Of a DNA stretch of 64,000 bases, positions 10,066 through 18,705 are shown in pieces (the stretch's first letter is position 1; each line of letters opens with the position of its first letter). Source of the DNA: Caballeronia fortuita. Its GTDB lineage: Bacteria > Pseudomonadota > Gammaproteobacteria > Burkholderiales > Burkholderiaceae. The notes beneath the pieces were generated by a model that worked only from the letters and a program-made list of their open reading frames with translations, did not search any database and was not told the origin of the DNA. The translations under genes and the position numbers were made by a program. The DNA is taken from assembly GCF_001544835.2 (NCBI RefSeq), contig NZ_FCNX02000016.1, positions 62,001 through 126,000 of the forward strand. The letters are read 5' to 3'.

Positions 10066-11337
10066 TCAGTTCGATCCTGCTACCTTCGGTGCGTCTTCGT
10101 AGATGAGCAGCGGTTTTCCGTCGCCGTCGATCGTGTTGTCGTCGACGATCACCTTCGAAACGCCCTTCATGGTCGGCAGTTCGTACATCACGTCGAGCAA
10201 CGCCTGTTCCAGAATCGAACGCAGGCCGCGCGCGCCGGTCTTGCGGCGAATCGCTTTTTGCGCGATCGCCTGGAGCGCCGCCGGACGGATTTCGAGTTCC
10301 ACGCGTTCCATCGCGAAGAGCTTGTGATATTGCTTCACGAGCGCGTTTTTCGGTTCGATCAAAATCTTGACCAGCGCGGCTTCGTCGAGCTTGCCGAGCG
10401 TCGCCACGACCGGCAGACGGCCGATCAGCTCCGGAATCAGACCGAACTTGATCAGATCTTCCGGCTCGACTTCGCGCAGCACTTCGCCGGCGTCACGATC
10501 CTGCTTGCTCTTGACGCTCGCGCCAAAACCGATACCGGTTTTCTCGGTGCGATCCGTGATGACTTTTTCGAGTCCGTCGAACGCGCCGCCGCAGACGAAC
10601 AGGATATTGGTCGTATCGACCTGGATGAAATCCTGATTCGGATGCTTGCGCCCGCCTTGCGGCGGCACCGACGCCATCGTGCCTTCGATCAGCTTCAGAA
10701 GCGCCTGCTGCACGCCTTCGCCCGACACGTCGCGCGTGATGGACGGGTTGTCCGACTTGCGGCTGATCTTGTCGATTTCGTCGATATAGACGATGCCGCG
10801 CTGCGCCTTGTCGACTTCGTAGTTGCAGTTCTGCAGCAGCTTCTGAATGATGTTCTCGACGTCCTCGCCGACATAGCCGGCTTCGGTCAGCGTAGTTGCG
10901 TCCGCGATCACGAACGGCACATTCAGCATGCGCGCGAGCGTTTGCGCGAGCAGCGTCTTGCCCGAGCCGGTCGGCCCGATCAGGAGAATGTTGCTCTTCG
11001 ACAGCTCGATGTCGTCCTTCTTGTCGAGATGCTTGAGCCGCTTGTAGTGGTTGTACACGGCCACCGCGAGAATCTTCTTCGCGCGTTCCTGGCCGATCAC
11101 GTACTGATTGAGGATATCGCTGATTTCCTGCGGGCTCGGCAGGTCGGACTTGGTCAACCCGGCCTCCTCCGCCGCACCGGCTGCCTCGTCACGAATGATC
11201 TCGTTGCACAAGTCGATGCATTCATCGCAGATGAATACCGACGGCCCAGCGATGAGCTTCTTCACCTCATGCTGGCTTTTGCCGCAAAACGAGCAATACA
11301 GCAGCTTTTCGCTACTGGAACCTTTTTTGTCCGCCAT
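10066..11337 (-). CDS. clpX: ATP-dependent Clp protease ATP-binding subunit ClpX
   Basis: A 423-residue AAA+ unfoldase that feeds substrates to ClpP. The N-terminal zinc-binding domain has the four-Cys pattern CSFC...CDEC (residues about 16-41), Walker A is GPTGSGKT near 120, Walker B is IVYIDEIDKIS near 184, and the ClpP-docking IGF loop is visible in TGIGFGA near 270. Length is standard (about 424). It lies 176 bp downstream of clpP and ends at its own terminator. Confidence 0.98.
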   Translation of the reverse strand: MADKKGSSSEKLLYCSFCGKSQHEVKKLIAGPSVFICDECIDLCNEIIRDEAAGAAEEAGLTKSDLPSPQEISDILNQYVIGQERAKKILAVAVYNHYKRLKHLDKKDDIELSKSNILLIGPTGSGKTLLAQTLARMLNVPFVIADATTLTEAGYVGEDVENIIQKLLQNCNYEVDKAQRGIVYIDEIDKISRKSDNPSITRDVSGEGVQQALLKLIEGTMASVPPQGGRKHPNQDFIQVDTTNILFVCGGAFDGLEKVITDRTEKTGIGFGASVKSKQDRDAGEVLREVEPEDLIKFGLIPELIGRLPVVATLGKLDEAALVKILIEPKNALVKQYHKLFAMERVELEIRPAALQAIAQKAIRRKTGARGLRSILEQALLDVMYELPTMKGVSKVIVDDNTIDGDGKPLLIYEDAPKVAGSN

Positions 11338-11513
11338 AAAAGTGTAAGCCTCCGGACACTCTTGTTACATGATACGCCCTTCGATTCGCCGACGCAGATT
11401 CCCACCTGCGCGGCCGAACGAAGCGCGTTTTTGGCGTGGCGCCCCGTGCGCGACTCCGCGCTCCCGGCCGGCGTTCGTCTTCGAAGGCCGGCGCGGCGCC
11501 ACTCCGGACGCCT

Positions 11514-12167
11514 TCAGGGACGCTTGTGCAGCACCTGGTCGACGAGGCCGTAAGCCTGCGCATCGTCGCCCGACATGAAGTTGTCGCGGTCGGTATCGCG
11601 CGCGATGCGCTCGACCGGCTGCCCCGTGTGATGCGACAGCAACTGGTTCAGACGTTCCTTCAGGTACAGGATTTCACGCGCCTGAATCTCGATGTCCGAT
11701 GCCTGGCCGCGCGCTCCGCCGAGCGGCTGGTGGATCATCACGCGCGCATTCGGCAGCGCGACACGCTTGCCTTTCGCGCCCGCCGCCAGCAGGAACGCGC
11801 CCATGCTCGCGGCAAGGCCCATGCACAGCGTGGAGACGTCGGGCTTCACGAACTGCATCGTGTCGTAGATCGCCATGCCGGCCGAAACCGAGCCGCCGGG
11901 GCTGTTGATGTACAGGCTGATGTCCTTGTCGGGATTCTCGCTTTCGAGGAACAACAACTGTGCGACGACGAGATTCGCCGACTGGTCGTTCACTTCACCG
12001 ACGAGAAACACCACGCGCTCCTTGAGGAGGCGCGAATAAATGTCATAGGCTCGCTCGCCGCGGCCACTCGTTTCCACGACCATCGGAACGAGGCCGAGCG
12101 CCTGGGCTTCGAAATCCCGCGGTGCGTGGGACGCCAACGTGTCGAGCAATTCAGCGCGAAAGGTCAT
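11514..12167 (-). CDS. clpP: ATP-dependent Clp protease proteolytic subunit ClpP
   Basis: A 217-residue serine peptidase that forms the tetradecameric chamber with ClpX. The catalytic Ser lies in GLAASMGAFLL near residue 120 and the His in MIHQPLGG near 145; the Asp follows near 195. Length is standard (about 207-217). The 176-bp gap to clpX is GC-rich with inverted GGCCGGC segments but no convincing terminator, so clpP and clpX probably share transcripts. Confidence 0.97.
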   Translation of the reverse strand: MTFRAELLDTLASHAPRDFEAQALGLVPMVVETSGRGERAYDIYSRLLKERVVFLVGEVNDQSANLVVAQLLFLESENPDKDISLYINSPGGSVSAGMAIYDTMQFVKPDVSTLCMGLAASMGAFLLAAGAKGKRVALPNARVMIHQPLGGARGQASDIEIQAREILYLKERLNQLLSHHTGQPVERIARDTDRDNFMSGDDAQAYGLVDQVLHKRP

Positions 12168-12250
12168 GCAATTTCCTTGTTCGGAATAAGGGTACTGAAC
12201 GACAAAGGAACATCCACAAGAACGGCATGCAAACGCCCAAACTTTAATGC

Positions 12251-12292
12251 AAAAAAGGCGTGCGAGCCGTCAATCCGACGACTCCGCACGCC
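12251..12292 (-). terminator. Intrinsic terminator or attenuator between tig and clpP
   Basis: An 8-bp perfect stem (GGCGTGCG at 12257-12264, CGCACGCC at 12285-12292) with a 20-base loop, followed on the minus strand by TTTTTT. It ends the tig transcript or lowers read-through into clpP. Confidence 0.75.
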
Positions 12293-12306
12293 CCTTGCCA
12301 ACCGCG

Positions 12307-13653
12307 TCAGGCTTGCGCCGTTGCGCTGGCCAGTTCCTCGAAGCTGACTTCCTTGTCGGTCACCTTGGCCTTGCCCAGGACGAAATCGACGACGTTGCTT
12401 TCGACGACGTACGCTTCCATCTCGGCGAGGCGCTGCTGGTTCGAATAATACCAGCGGACGACTTCCTTCGGGTCTTCGTAGCTCTTGGCGAATTCGTCCA
12501 CTTCAGCGCGGATCTGTTCGGGCTTCGCCTGCAGTTCGTTTGCCTTCACCAGTTCCGCCAGCACGAGGCCCAGCTTCACGCGGCGCTCGGCCTGCTCGGC
12601 GAACATTTCGGCGGGAATCGGGGCGTCGGCCGCATTCGGCACGCCGCGCTGCTGCAGATCCTGACGAGCCATTTCGACCAGACGCTGCTGATCCTGCTCG
12701 ATCAGCGCCTTCGGCACGTCCAGCTCGGAAATCTTCAGGAGCGCGTCCATAACCTGGTTCTTCACGATCTGCTGCGTGCGGCGCTTCGCTTCACGCTCCA
12801 GGTTGTCCTTGATCTCGGTGCGCATCTTGCCGAGGTCGCCGTCTTCGATGCCAAGCGACTTCGCGAAGTCGGCGTTAATTTCCGGCAGATGCGGCCATTC
12901 GATCTTCTTGATCGTAATGGTGAATTGCGCGGTTTTGCCCGCGACGTCCTTGCCGTGGTAATCGTCCGGGAACTTGAGGTCGAATTCACGCGTTTCGCCG
13001 ACCTTCAGGCCCGTTGCCGCCTGCTCGAATTCCGGCAACATGCGGCCTTCGCCCAGCACGAACGCGAAATCCTCTGCACTGCCGCCTTCGAACGCGACGC
13101 CGTCGATCTTGCCGACGAAATCGAGCGTCACGCGGTCGCCGTCGGCCGCTGCCGTGCTCGGGCCGCCGTCGCCGTGCTCGCCCGCTTCGCCCCGCGCGTG
13201 GAAATGCACGCGCTGCTTGCGCAGGATGTCCAGCGTGCGGTCGACTTCGGCTTCCGAGATGGTCGTGACCGTGCGTTCGATTTCAGCGTTCGCCACGTCG
13301 CCCAGTTTCACTTCGGGATAGACCTCGAAGGTCGCGTCGAATGCGTACTGTTCTTCCGTGCCCTCGGCCTTCGGCGCGAAGCTCGGCTGGCCCGCGACGC
13401 GCAGGTTCTCGGCGCGCGTGACGTCGAAGAATTCCTTGCCGACCTTGTCGCTCAGCACTTCCGCCTCGACCTGGCCGCCGTACTGCTGCGTCACCATCTT
13501 GAGCGGCACCTTGCCCGGACGGAAGCCCGGCATGCGCACGGTCTTGGCCAACTGGCGGATGCGCGAATCGACTTCCTTCTGCACCGTGTCCTTCTGCAGG
13601 GAAATGGTCACGCGGCGTTCGAGCTTGCCGAGGTTCTCAACTACGTTAGCCAT
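12307..13653 (-). CDS. tig: Trigger factor (ribosome-associated chaperone and PPIase)
   Basis: A 448-residue chaperone that binds nascent chains at the ribosomal exit. The ribosome-binding signature is seen as GFRPGKVPLKMVTQQYG near residues 43-59 (variant of GFRxGxxP), followed by the FKBP-type PPIase domain (DGDRVTLDFVGKIDGVAFEGG region near 158) and the C-terminal arm domain. Length matches the family (432-450). I chose ATG 13653 (MANVVENLGKLERRV) because it matches trigger factor N termini; the frame extends 30 codons upstream without homology. It is the first gene of the tig-clpP-clpX-lon-hupB block. Confidence 0.97.
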   Translation of the reverse strand: MANVVENLGKLERRVTISLQKDTVQKEVDSRIRQLAKTVRMPGFRPGKVPLKMVTQQYGGQVEAEVLSDKVGKEFFDVTRAENLRVAGQPSFAPKAEGTEEQYAFDATFEVYPEVKLGDVANAEIERTVTTISEAEVDRTLDILRKQRVHFHARGEAGEHGDGGPSTAAADGDRVTLDFVGKIDGVAFEGGSAEDFAFVLGEGRMLPEFEQAATGLKVGETREFDLKFPDDYHGKDVAGKTAQFTITIKKIEWPHLPEINADFAKSLGIEDGDLGKMRTEIKDNLEREAKRRTQQIVKNQVMDALLKISELDVPKALIEQDQQRLVEMARQDLQQRGVPNAADAPIPAEMFAEQAERRVKLGLVLAELVKANELQAKPEQIRAEVDEFAKSYEDPKEVVRWYYSNQQRLAEMEAYVVESNVVDFVLGKAKVTDKEVSFEELASATAQA

Positions 13654-14180
13654 GGCTGAAATCGTCCTAAAGTAAATCGTAAATTCGGTGTTCGGTTCTT
13701 CCGCGGTTCTAAAGGCGCGGGTCCGGATGCGAGCTCTGCGCAAGCCGGCCGGAATCGACGCCTGGCACCGGAGGATGCGAGAAAACGCCTCTCGCGAGAG
13801 TGCCGAACGTCGCCCGACACGGTGTCAGTCAACAGAGCCGGTTATTTTAGCAAACTATTGCGGGCGGCCCGTCCGACGAATTCGGTCAACAGACCGTTTG
13901 CAGCTGATTTGCTCGAAAAAATGCCCCGATTCGGGGCGGATTTCGGCGTAAATCCGCGTTTGCCGAAGAGACACGCCCGCGCACAATGCCGGATATCGGC
14001 GCGGCGCTATTTTGCGTCGCGCGCGGCGCTGCTAAGCTTGCCGGCGCATGATTCACGCGACGAAGCCGGGCATCGCGCAATCCATTGCCGCGACGCATCG
14101 GGCGCATGCAACAAACGCATAGATAAGGACGCGCCGCGGCTTTTCAATCGCTCCATCTACACCAGAACATTCGAGACACC
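13654..14180. other. Intergenic region between tig and the glycerate kinase gene
   Basis: 527 bp between divergent genes, with no coding frame I can support. A minus-strand CTAAAATAA element near 13845-13853 could be the tig -10 region. At 13916-13937 a short hairpin (GCCCCG, 3-base loop, CGGGGC) is followed on the minus strand by ATTTTTTC, which looks like an intrinsic terminator facing tig although no minus-strand gene precedes it. A second perfect dyad, GGATTT/AAATCC, lies at 13938-13956. Confidence 0.5.
13916..13937 (-). terminator. Orphan terminator-like hairpin upstream of tig
   Basis: A 6-bp GC stem (13923-13928 with 13932-13937), a 3-base loop and a six-T run on the minus strand. No annotated minus-strand gene lies between it and the divergent glycerate kinase start, so it either ends an unannotated short transcript or acts in the tig leader. 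Confidence 0.5.
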
Positions 14181-15329
14181 ATGCCTAACGCCACGTCTGC
14201 TGCTCCCGTAGTTGTCATCGCTCCGGATTCGTTCAAGGGATCGCTTTCCGCGCAAGGCGTCGCGAACGCCATCGCGGAAGGCATCAGGCGCGCGCGGCCG
14301 GACGCCGACATCCGCATCCGGCCGATGGCCGACGGCGGCGAAGGCACGCTCGACGCGATGCTTTCGGCGGGCGGCGAGCGCCGCATGCTCAACGTGCGCG
14401 GCGCGGCATCCGCGCGCCGCGACGCAGCAACGGGCTTGCTCGACGACGGCGCCGCGATCATCGAGACAGCGGAAGTCGTCGGCATCACCGATCCGGACGG
14501 CATGGCCGTGCCCGTCGCGCAACGCAGCACGCTCGGCATGGGCGAGGCGATCGGCGCGCTGCTCGACTCGGGCGCGCGCAAGTTCTACGTCGCGCTAGGC
14601 GGCAGCAGCACCAACGACGGCGGCGCCGGCCTGCTCGTCGGCCTCGGGCTGAAACTGTTCGATGCGGCCGGCAACGAACTCGACCCGGTGCCGTCGGCGC
14701 TCGCGCAGGTCGCGCGCATCGACGCATCGGGGCTCGACCCGCGCGTGAAGGACGCGTCCTTCGTGGGCATGTCCGATGTCGACAATCCGCTCACCGGCGA
14801 TCACGGCGCAACCGCCGTCTTCGGCCCGCAAAAGGGCGTGACGCCCGAGCAGATTGCGACGATCGACGCCGCCCTCGCCCATTTCGCCGATCTGCTCGAA
14901 CCCGCGATGGGCGTCGCGAAACGCAACGAACCCGGCGCGGGCGCGGCGGGCGGACTCGGCTTCGCGCTGCACATGCTCGGCGCGCGCTTCGAGACAGGCG
15001 CGGAAGTGGTAGCGCGCGAGATCGGCCTCGACGCGGCGCTCGAAGGCGCGAACTGGCTCATCACGGGCGAAGGCCGCTCCGACGTGCAGACGCTGCACGG
15101 CAAGGCGCCGTTCATCGCCTGCAAGCACGCGCGCGATCAGGGCGTGCCGGCGACGCTGCTGTCGGGCGCCGTCGACTCGGCCGCGCTGCCGCGCCTCTCC
15201 GAATTCTTCAGCGGCTGCTTCTCGCCGGCGCCGGGTCCGATTACGCTCGATACCGCGATCCGCGACGCCGCGCGCCTGCTCGCGAACGAAGCCGAGCAGC
15301 TCACGCGGCTTCGCTTCGGCTCCCGCTGA
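14181..15329 (+). CDS. Glycerate 2-kinase (GlxK/GarK family)
   Basis: A 382-residue kinase that phosphorylates D-glycerate at the end of glyoxylate, glucarate or hydroxypyruvate routes. It shows the family N terminus VVIAPDSFKGSLSA near residue 10, the DGGEG motif near 52, the GLGGSSTNDGG-type loop (here ALGGSSTNDGGAG) near 138, and the GEGRSDVQT segment near 296, which are hallmarks of the type-1 glycerate kinase fold. Length is normal (about 380). It stands alone: divergent from tig and convergent with the PepSY gene 15 bp away. No glyoxylate carboligase or tartronate reductase gene is nearby, so pathway assignment is open; glxK and garK cannot be distinguished here. Confidence 0.9.
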   Translation: MPNATSAAPVVVIAPDSFKGSLSAQGVANAIAEGIRRARPDADIRIRPMADGGEGTLDAMLSAGGERRMLNVRGAASARRDAATGLLDDGAAIIETAEVVGITDPDGMAVPVAQRSTLGMGEAIGALLDSGARKFYVALGGSSTNDGGAGLLVGLGLKLFDAAGNELDPVPSALAQVARIDASGLDPRVKDASFVGMSDVDNPLTGDHGATAVFGPQKGVTPEQIATIDAALAHFADLLEPAMGVAKRNEPGAGAAGGLGFALHMLGARFETGAEVVAREIGLDAALEGANWLITGEGRSDVQTLHGKAPFIACKHARDQGVPATLLSGAVDSAALPRLSEFFSGCFSPAPGPITLDTAIRDAARLLANEAEQLTRLRFGSR

Positions 15330-15344
15330 CTCCCGCCCGGCGCG

Positions 15345-16784
15345 TCACGCAGCTGCGCGCCGCGCGCCGAACGCGAGCCGGTCGAAGCACCAGACGGCGA
15401 GCATCGTCGCGCCCATCAGCGGGAAAATCACGCCGAGCAGCGTGAGACTGCCACGCCATGCGCGCATCGGCGCACGCCTGACGGGCCGTGCCGGCGCGCC
15501 GAGTTCGCGAGCGGGCCGGCGCTTCATCCACATGACAAAGCCCGTCACGGCCAGCGCCGCAAGCCCGAGCGAGATCGCCGAGCAGACGATCTGGTTCGCG
15601 AGCCCGAAGTAACGTCCCATATGCAGCGACGTGCCGTACGAGATGACTTTCGCGACGCCGCCATAGCTCGCGTAGCCGATATCCGACAGCACGCGGCCGC
15701 TGTACTGGTCGATGTGCAGCGTGCGTTCGGCGCGCGGATCGGCGGGGAAATACGACACTGTGTACACGCCCGTCGGCTTGCTGGGCAGCGCGATGCCGTA
15801 GCCGGCTTCGATACCGTTTCTCGCGGCCAGCGCAACGACGTCGTCGATCGGCATGCGCGCAGCCGATGCCGCCGCATTCGCGCTGTCGGGCACCGTCGTC
15901 GCGCCGACGGCCCACGGCGTCTGATGGAGTGGCAGATCGTCCATCTTCATCTCCATGCCGTGCATCGCGTGCATGTCGTGCTCGTTGCGCGCCGTCGCGG
16001 GCGCCGTCGAATGCACGCGCGCCTCGCCCCACGCGCCCTTCGGATAACCGAGCGACGCCGTTGTCGCGAGCGCCTTGAACTGCTTGCCCCACGATCCCGA
16101 CCACGGCAAGCCCGACAGCACGAAGAAGAGCGCGCCGATAGCGAGCCACACGCCGCCCACCGCATGCAGATCGCGCCACCACGCGCGGCCTTGCAGCGAC
16201 AGACGCGGCAGCCACACGCCGCCCTTCCTCGCATTCGACCGGCTCGGCCACCACAGCGCGACGCCCGTGCCGATCATGACGAGCGTCCAGCAGCCCGCGA
16301 GTTCCATCAGCAGCTCGCCGGTCTTGCCGAGCATCAGGCCGCGATGCAGATTGCGAACCTGCTTCATCAAGCGATGTTCGACGGACAGCGTGCCGAGCAC
16401 CGCGCCGTCGTACGGATTGACGTACACGCTTTCGCTCTCGCCCGAAGGCAGGCGGAACACGAATTCCGCGCTGCGCGTGCGATCGGTTTCGATCTGCGCG
16501 AGCGCCGGCACCGCGCCGGGCGGTTCGCTCGCGGCGGCCTTCGCGAGCAGGATGTCGCGCGACAGTCGCGGGCCGTGGGTATCGGCGACGACCATTCTGT
16601 CCCGGTAAAGCAGCGGTTCGATCTGCGGCTGGAAGCAGTACAGCGTGCCGGTGATCGCGAGCACGATGAGCAGCGGCATCACGAAGAGCCCTGCATAGAA
16701 GTGCCAGCGCCACAGCGTGCGTCGATGCGCGATGACCTCCGCGTTCGACGCCGCCGCCGCGGCGTTCGGATGGGGTGCAAGCAT
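15345..16784 (-). CDS. PepSY-associated TM protein (PiuB-like) with a Met/His-rich periplasmic segment
   Basis: A 479-residue inner-membrane protein. After MLAPHPN it has a first TM segment (HFYAGLFVMPLLIVLAITGT, about 30-50), a large periplasmic PepSY region, TM segments near 185-205 and 220-245, a second periplasmic PepSY region, and TM segments near 385-410 and 445-465. Family members are linked to iron-siderophore or copper uptake and reductase systems. The loop EHDMHAMHGMEMKMDD near residues 275-290 holds five Met and three His, which suggests copper or another soft metal. I chose ATG 16784 for its GAGA-containing ribosome site; the frame extends to 16826. DUF2946 lies just upstream, probably co-transcribed. 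Confidence 0.82.
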   Translation of the reverse strand: MLAPHPNAAAAASNAEVIAHRRTLWRWHFYAGLFVMPLLIVLAITGTLYCFQPQIEPLLYRDRMVVADTHGPRLSRDILLAKAAASEPPGAVPALAQIETDRTRSAEFVFRLPSGESESVYVNPYDGAVLGTLSVEHRLMKQVRNLHRGLMLGKTGELLMELAGCWTLVMIGTGVALWWPSRSNARKGGVWLPRLSLQGRAWWRDLHAVGGVWLAIGALFFVLSGLPWSGSWGKQFKALATTASLGYPKGAWGEARVHSTAPATARNEHDMHAMHGMEMKMDDLPLHQTPWAVGATTVPDSANAAASAARMPIDDVVALAARNGIEAGYGIALPSKPTGVYTVSYFPADPRAERTLHIDQYSGRVLSDIGYASYGGVAKVISYGTSLHMGRYFGLANQIVCSAISLGLAALAVTGFVMWMKRRPARELGAPARPVRRAPMRAWRGSLTLLGVIFPLMGATMLAVWCFDRLAFGARRAAA

Positions 16785-16848
16785 GGCGATTCTCGTTGAG
16801 TGTGTGCGTTTGGACGGAAGGCGCATTGGATGCGCGATGCGTCGTTCG

Positions 16849-16876
16849 ATACGAAACGCGATGAACGGATTCGTAT
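16849..16876. promoter_or_regulatory. Candidate operator dyad upstream of the PepSY gene
   Basis: A perfect 7-bp inverted repeat, ATACGAA (16849-16855) and TTCGTAT (16870-16876), separated by 14 bp (about two helical turns centre to centre), in the 166-bp gap between DUF2946 and the PepSY gene. The regulator is unknown; it does not match the Fur consensus. Confidence 0.35.
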
Positions 16877-16950
16877 TGGTGCCGATGAACGTACCGCGAG
16901 CGTCGCGGGCATATTCCCGGCGCTCGGACGAAGGACGGCTGTAGACGGCT

Positions 16951-17322
16951 CTAGACGAACGCGGGCGGCGCGCGCGGTCTTGCCGCGTTGAAGGATTTCG
17001 CCGCTGCCGTGACGACGTTCACGGATACCGACGCGCGCGCGACGCGCTCGGTCAGCGTGAGCTCGTGCGCGATGCGCATGACGACCGGCAGATCGTGCGC
17101 GAGCAGTCCGCAGTACGAGCACGCGTCGAAATGCTTCGCGGCGTCGTGATGGCCGGCGTGCGCATCGGCTGCGGCGGCATCGACCGCGCAGAGCAGCGCT
17201 TGCGGATCGCCCGCGATATCGCGCGCGGCGAGCGTCTGACTGACGACCGGCGCAACGATGGCAAGCCACATGGCGGCGATGCCGAGCCATGCGACGATGC
17301 GATTGCGCGCGGTGCGAGTCAT
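16951..17322 (-). CDS. DUF2946 family protein
   Basis: A 123-residue protein beginning MTRTARNRIVAWLGIAAMWLAIVAPVVSQ, a signal peptide or single N-terminal TM segment. It contains the DUF2946 hallmark CSYCGLLAHDLP near residues 70-81 with His residues before it (HAGHHDAAKHFD), a plausible metal site. Family members are usually found next to TonB-dependent receptors and PepSY proteins, in copper- or iron-responsive loci; here the PepSY gene follows on the same strand after 166 bp, but no TonB receptor is present. The frame extends upstream to 17550, but only the 17322 ATG gives the family N terminus. Function unknown; metal homeostasis is an inference. Confidence 0.75.
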   Translation of the reverse strand: MTRTARNRIVAWLGIAAMWLAIVAPVVSQTLAARDIAGDPQALLCAVDAAAADAHAGHHDAAKHFDACSYCGLLAHDLPVVMRIAHELTLTERVARASVSVNVVTAAAKSFNAARPRAPPAFV

Positions 17323-17596
17323 GAGGAAATGGCGAGGCGGGAAATGTGAACGAGATTGTAGGCAGCCGATGAGCATGCCGCAATCGCCCGCCGCGTATGC
17401 CGAAGATCGGCGCCGATTTACGCCCGCGCGCGCGTTTCGCATATCGCGTCGCGCGGCCGGGAGCATTGACGCATTTTCGCAGACATCGCCAGATGAATGG
17501 GTTAGAATCTCCGGCTTGGCACAGTGGACCGGTGCCGGACGCGGCGGCATCGCGGGGCACGGGCATCGCCCGCATCAGCCCACGGCGTGCCACGCT

Positions 17597-17683
17597 GCGA
17601 GGATGGCGAAATTGGTAGACGCACCAGGTTTAGGTCCTGACGCCCGCAAGGGTGTGCGGGTTCGAGTCCCGCTCCTCGCACCA
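17597..17683 (+). tRNA. tRNA-Leu (anticodon TAG)
   Basis: An 87-nt class II tRNA with encoded CCA. The acceptor stem is GCGAGGA/TCCTCGC, the anticodon loop TTTAGGT contains TAG, the variable arm is GCCCGCAAGGGTGT, and the T-loop is GGGTTCGAGTCCC. A TAGAAT hexamer at 17503-17508 may be its -10. A strong terminator follows. Confidence 0.96.
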
Positions 17684-17688
17684 CACGA

Positions 17689-17717
17689 AACCCCTTTCAT
17701 CGGCAAAGGGGTTTTTT
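17689..17717 (+). terminator. Intrinsic terminator of tRNA-Leu
   Basis: A perfect 9-bp stem (AACCCCTTT at 17689-17697, AAAGGGGTT at 17705-17713) with a 7-base loop and six T residues, only 6 bp after the CCA end. Confidence 0.9.
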
Positions 17718-17862
17718 GTTTTTGCGGCCGGATGATAGCGTCCTGGCCGATGTCACCTGTTCGCAGCGCAGCCGCGCGTCGCCCGATAAAATGGTCGCCC
17801 GCGTGGCGCAACCGCACGACTAAAATCGACGCCGCCTTCCCGCACACCCACAAGCCCCATTC

Positions 17863-18705
17863 GTGAATTTCGACGACTACTGCCAGCAAAAGGCCGCTCC
17901 CGAAGGATCCGGCACGTACTACGCGCTGCGACGCGCGCCGGCTTCGCAGCAGCCGCTTCTGACCGCGCTCTACGCGTTCTATCGCGAGCTCGAAGAGACC
18001 GTGAAGGAGACCAGCGATCCGACCATCGGCCGTACGAAACACGCGTGGTGGCAGAGCGAGCTTGTCCGGCTCGATGGCGGCGAGCCCACGCACCCGGTGA
18101 CGAAGGCGTTGCGGACGCACGCGGGCGATGCCGCGCATCCCGTTCTGGACGACGCCGGACGCACGGCGCTGGCGACGGTCGTCGACGGCTTCGGCATGGA
18201 TCTGGATCAGGCGCGCTATCTCGACTGGCCCGGCCTCGAACGCTATCTCGATCAGACGGGCGGCGCGTTCGCGACGGCGCTGGCTCGCGCGTGCGCCCGC
18301 GATCCGCAGTCGGCCGCGACATGGGCAGCGCCGCTCGGTTCGGCGTTGCTGCTCGCCGAGCGCGTTCAGGAGATCGGCGACGATGCGCGCAACGGCCGCA
18401 TCTATATTCCGATCGACGAGTTGCAGCGCTTCAACGTGACGGCCGCCGACATCATCAATCGCAAGTACGGCGACGCGTTCACGGACCTCATGCGCTTTCA
18501 GACCGGACGCGCACGCGAGACGCTCGCCCGTGCGCTCGACGCGATTCCCGCTGCGGAACGCGCGACGCAACGCGTGCTGCGCGCGCAGGCCGCGCTGTCG
18601 CTTGCGCGCTTCGACGAGATCGAGCGGGAGAACTTCCAGGTGCTGCATCAGCGCATTGCGCTCACGCCGATCCGCAAGCTGTGGATCACGTGGAAAACGC
18701 GTTAG
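17863..18705 (+). CDS. Squalene/phytoene synthase-fold protein with a degenerate first aspartate motif
   Basis: A 280-residue all-alpha protein of the trans-isoprenyl diphosphate synthase, head-to-head class (PF00494). The N terminus MNFDDYCQQKAAPEGSGTYY resembles HpnD-like presqualene diphosphate synthases. In active family members the first catalytic motif is DDxxD after ALYAFCRE; here that stretch reads ALYAFYRELEETVKE, with no Asp. The second motif region reads ERVQEIGDDARNGRIYIP near residues 166-183, keeping two Asp. It may therefore not be a prenyl synthase. The mitochondrial complex I assembly factor NDUFAF6 belongs to the same fold with lost catalytic residues. No hopanoid genes (hpnC, hpnE, shc) are nearby. 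Its stop overlaps that of the convergent DUF1501 gene. Confidence 0.75.
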   Translation: MNFDDYCQQKAAPEGSGTYYALRRAPASQQPLLTALYAFYRELEETVKETSDPTIGRTKHAWWQSELVRLDGGEPTHPVTKALRTHAGDAAHPVLDDAGRTALATVVDGFGMDLDQARYLDWPGLERYLDQTGGAFATALARACARDPQSAATWAAPLGSALLLAERVQEIGDDARNGRIYIPIDELQRFNVTAADIINRKYGDAFTDLMRFQTGRARETLARALDAIPAAERATQRVLRAQAALSLARFDEIERENFQVLHQRIALTPIRKLWITWKTR

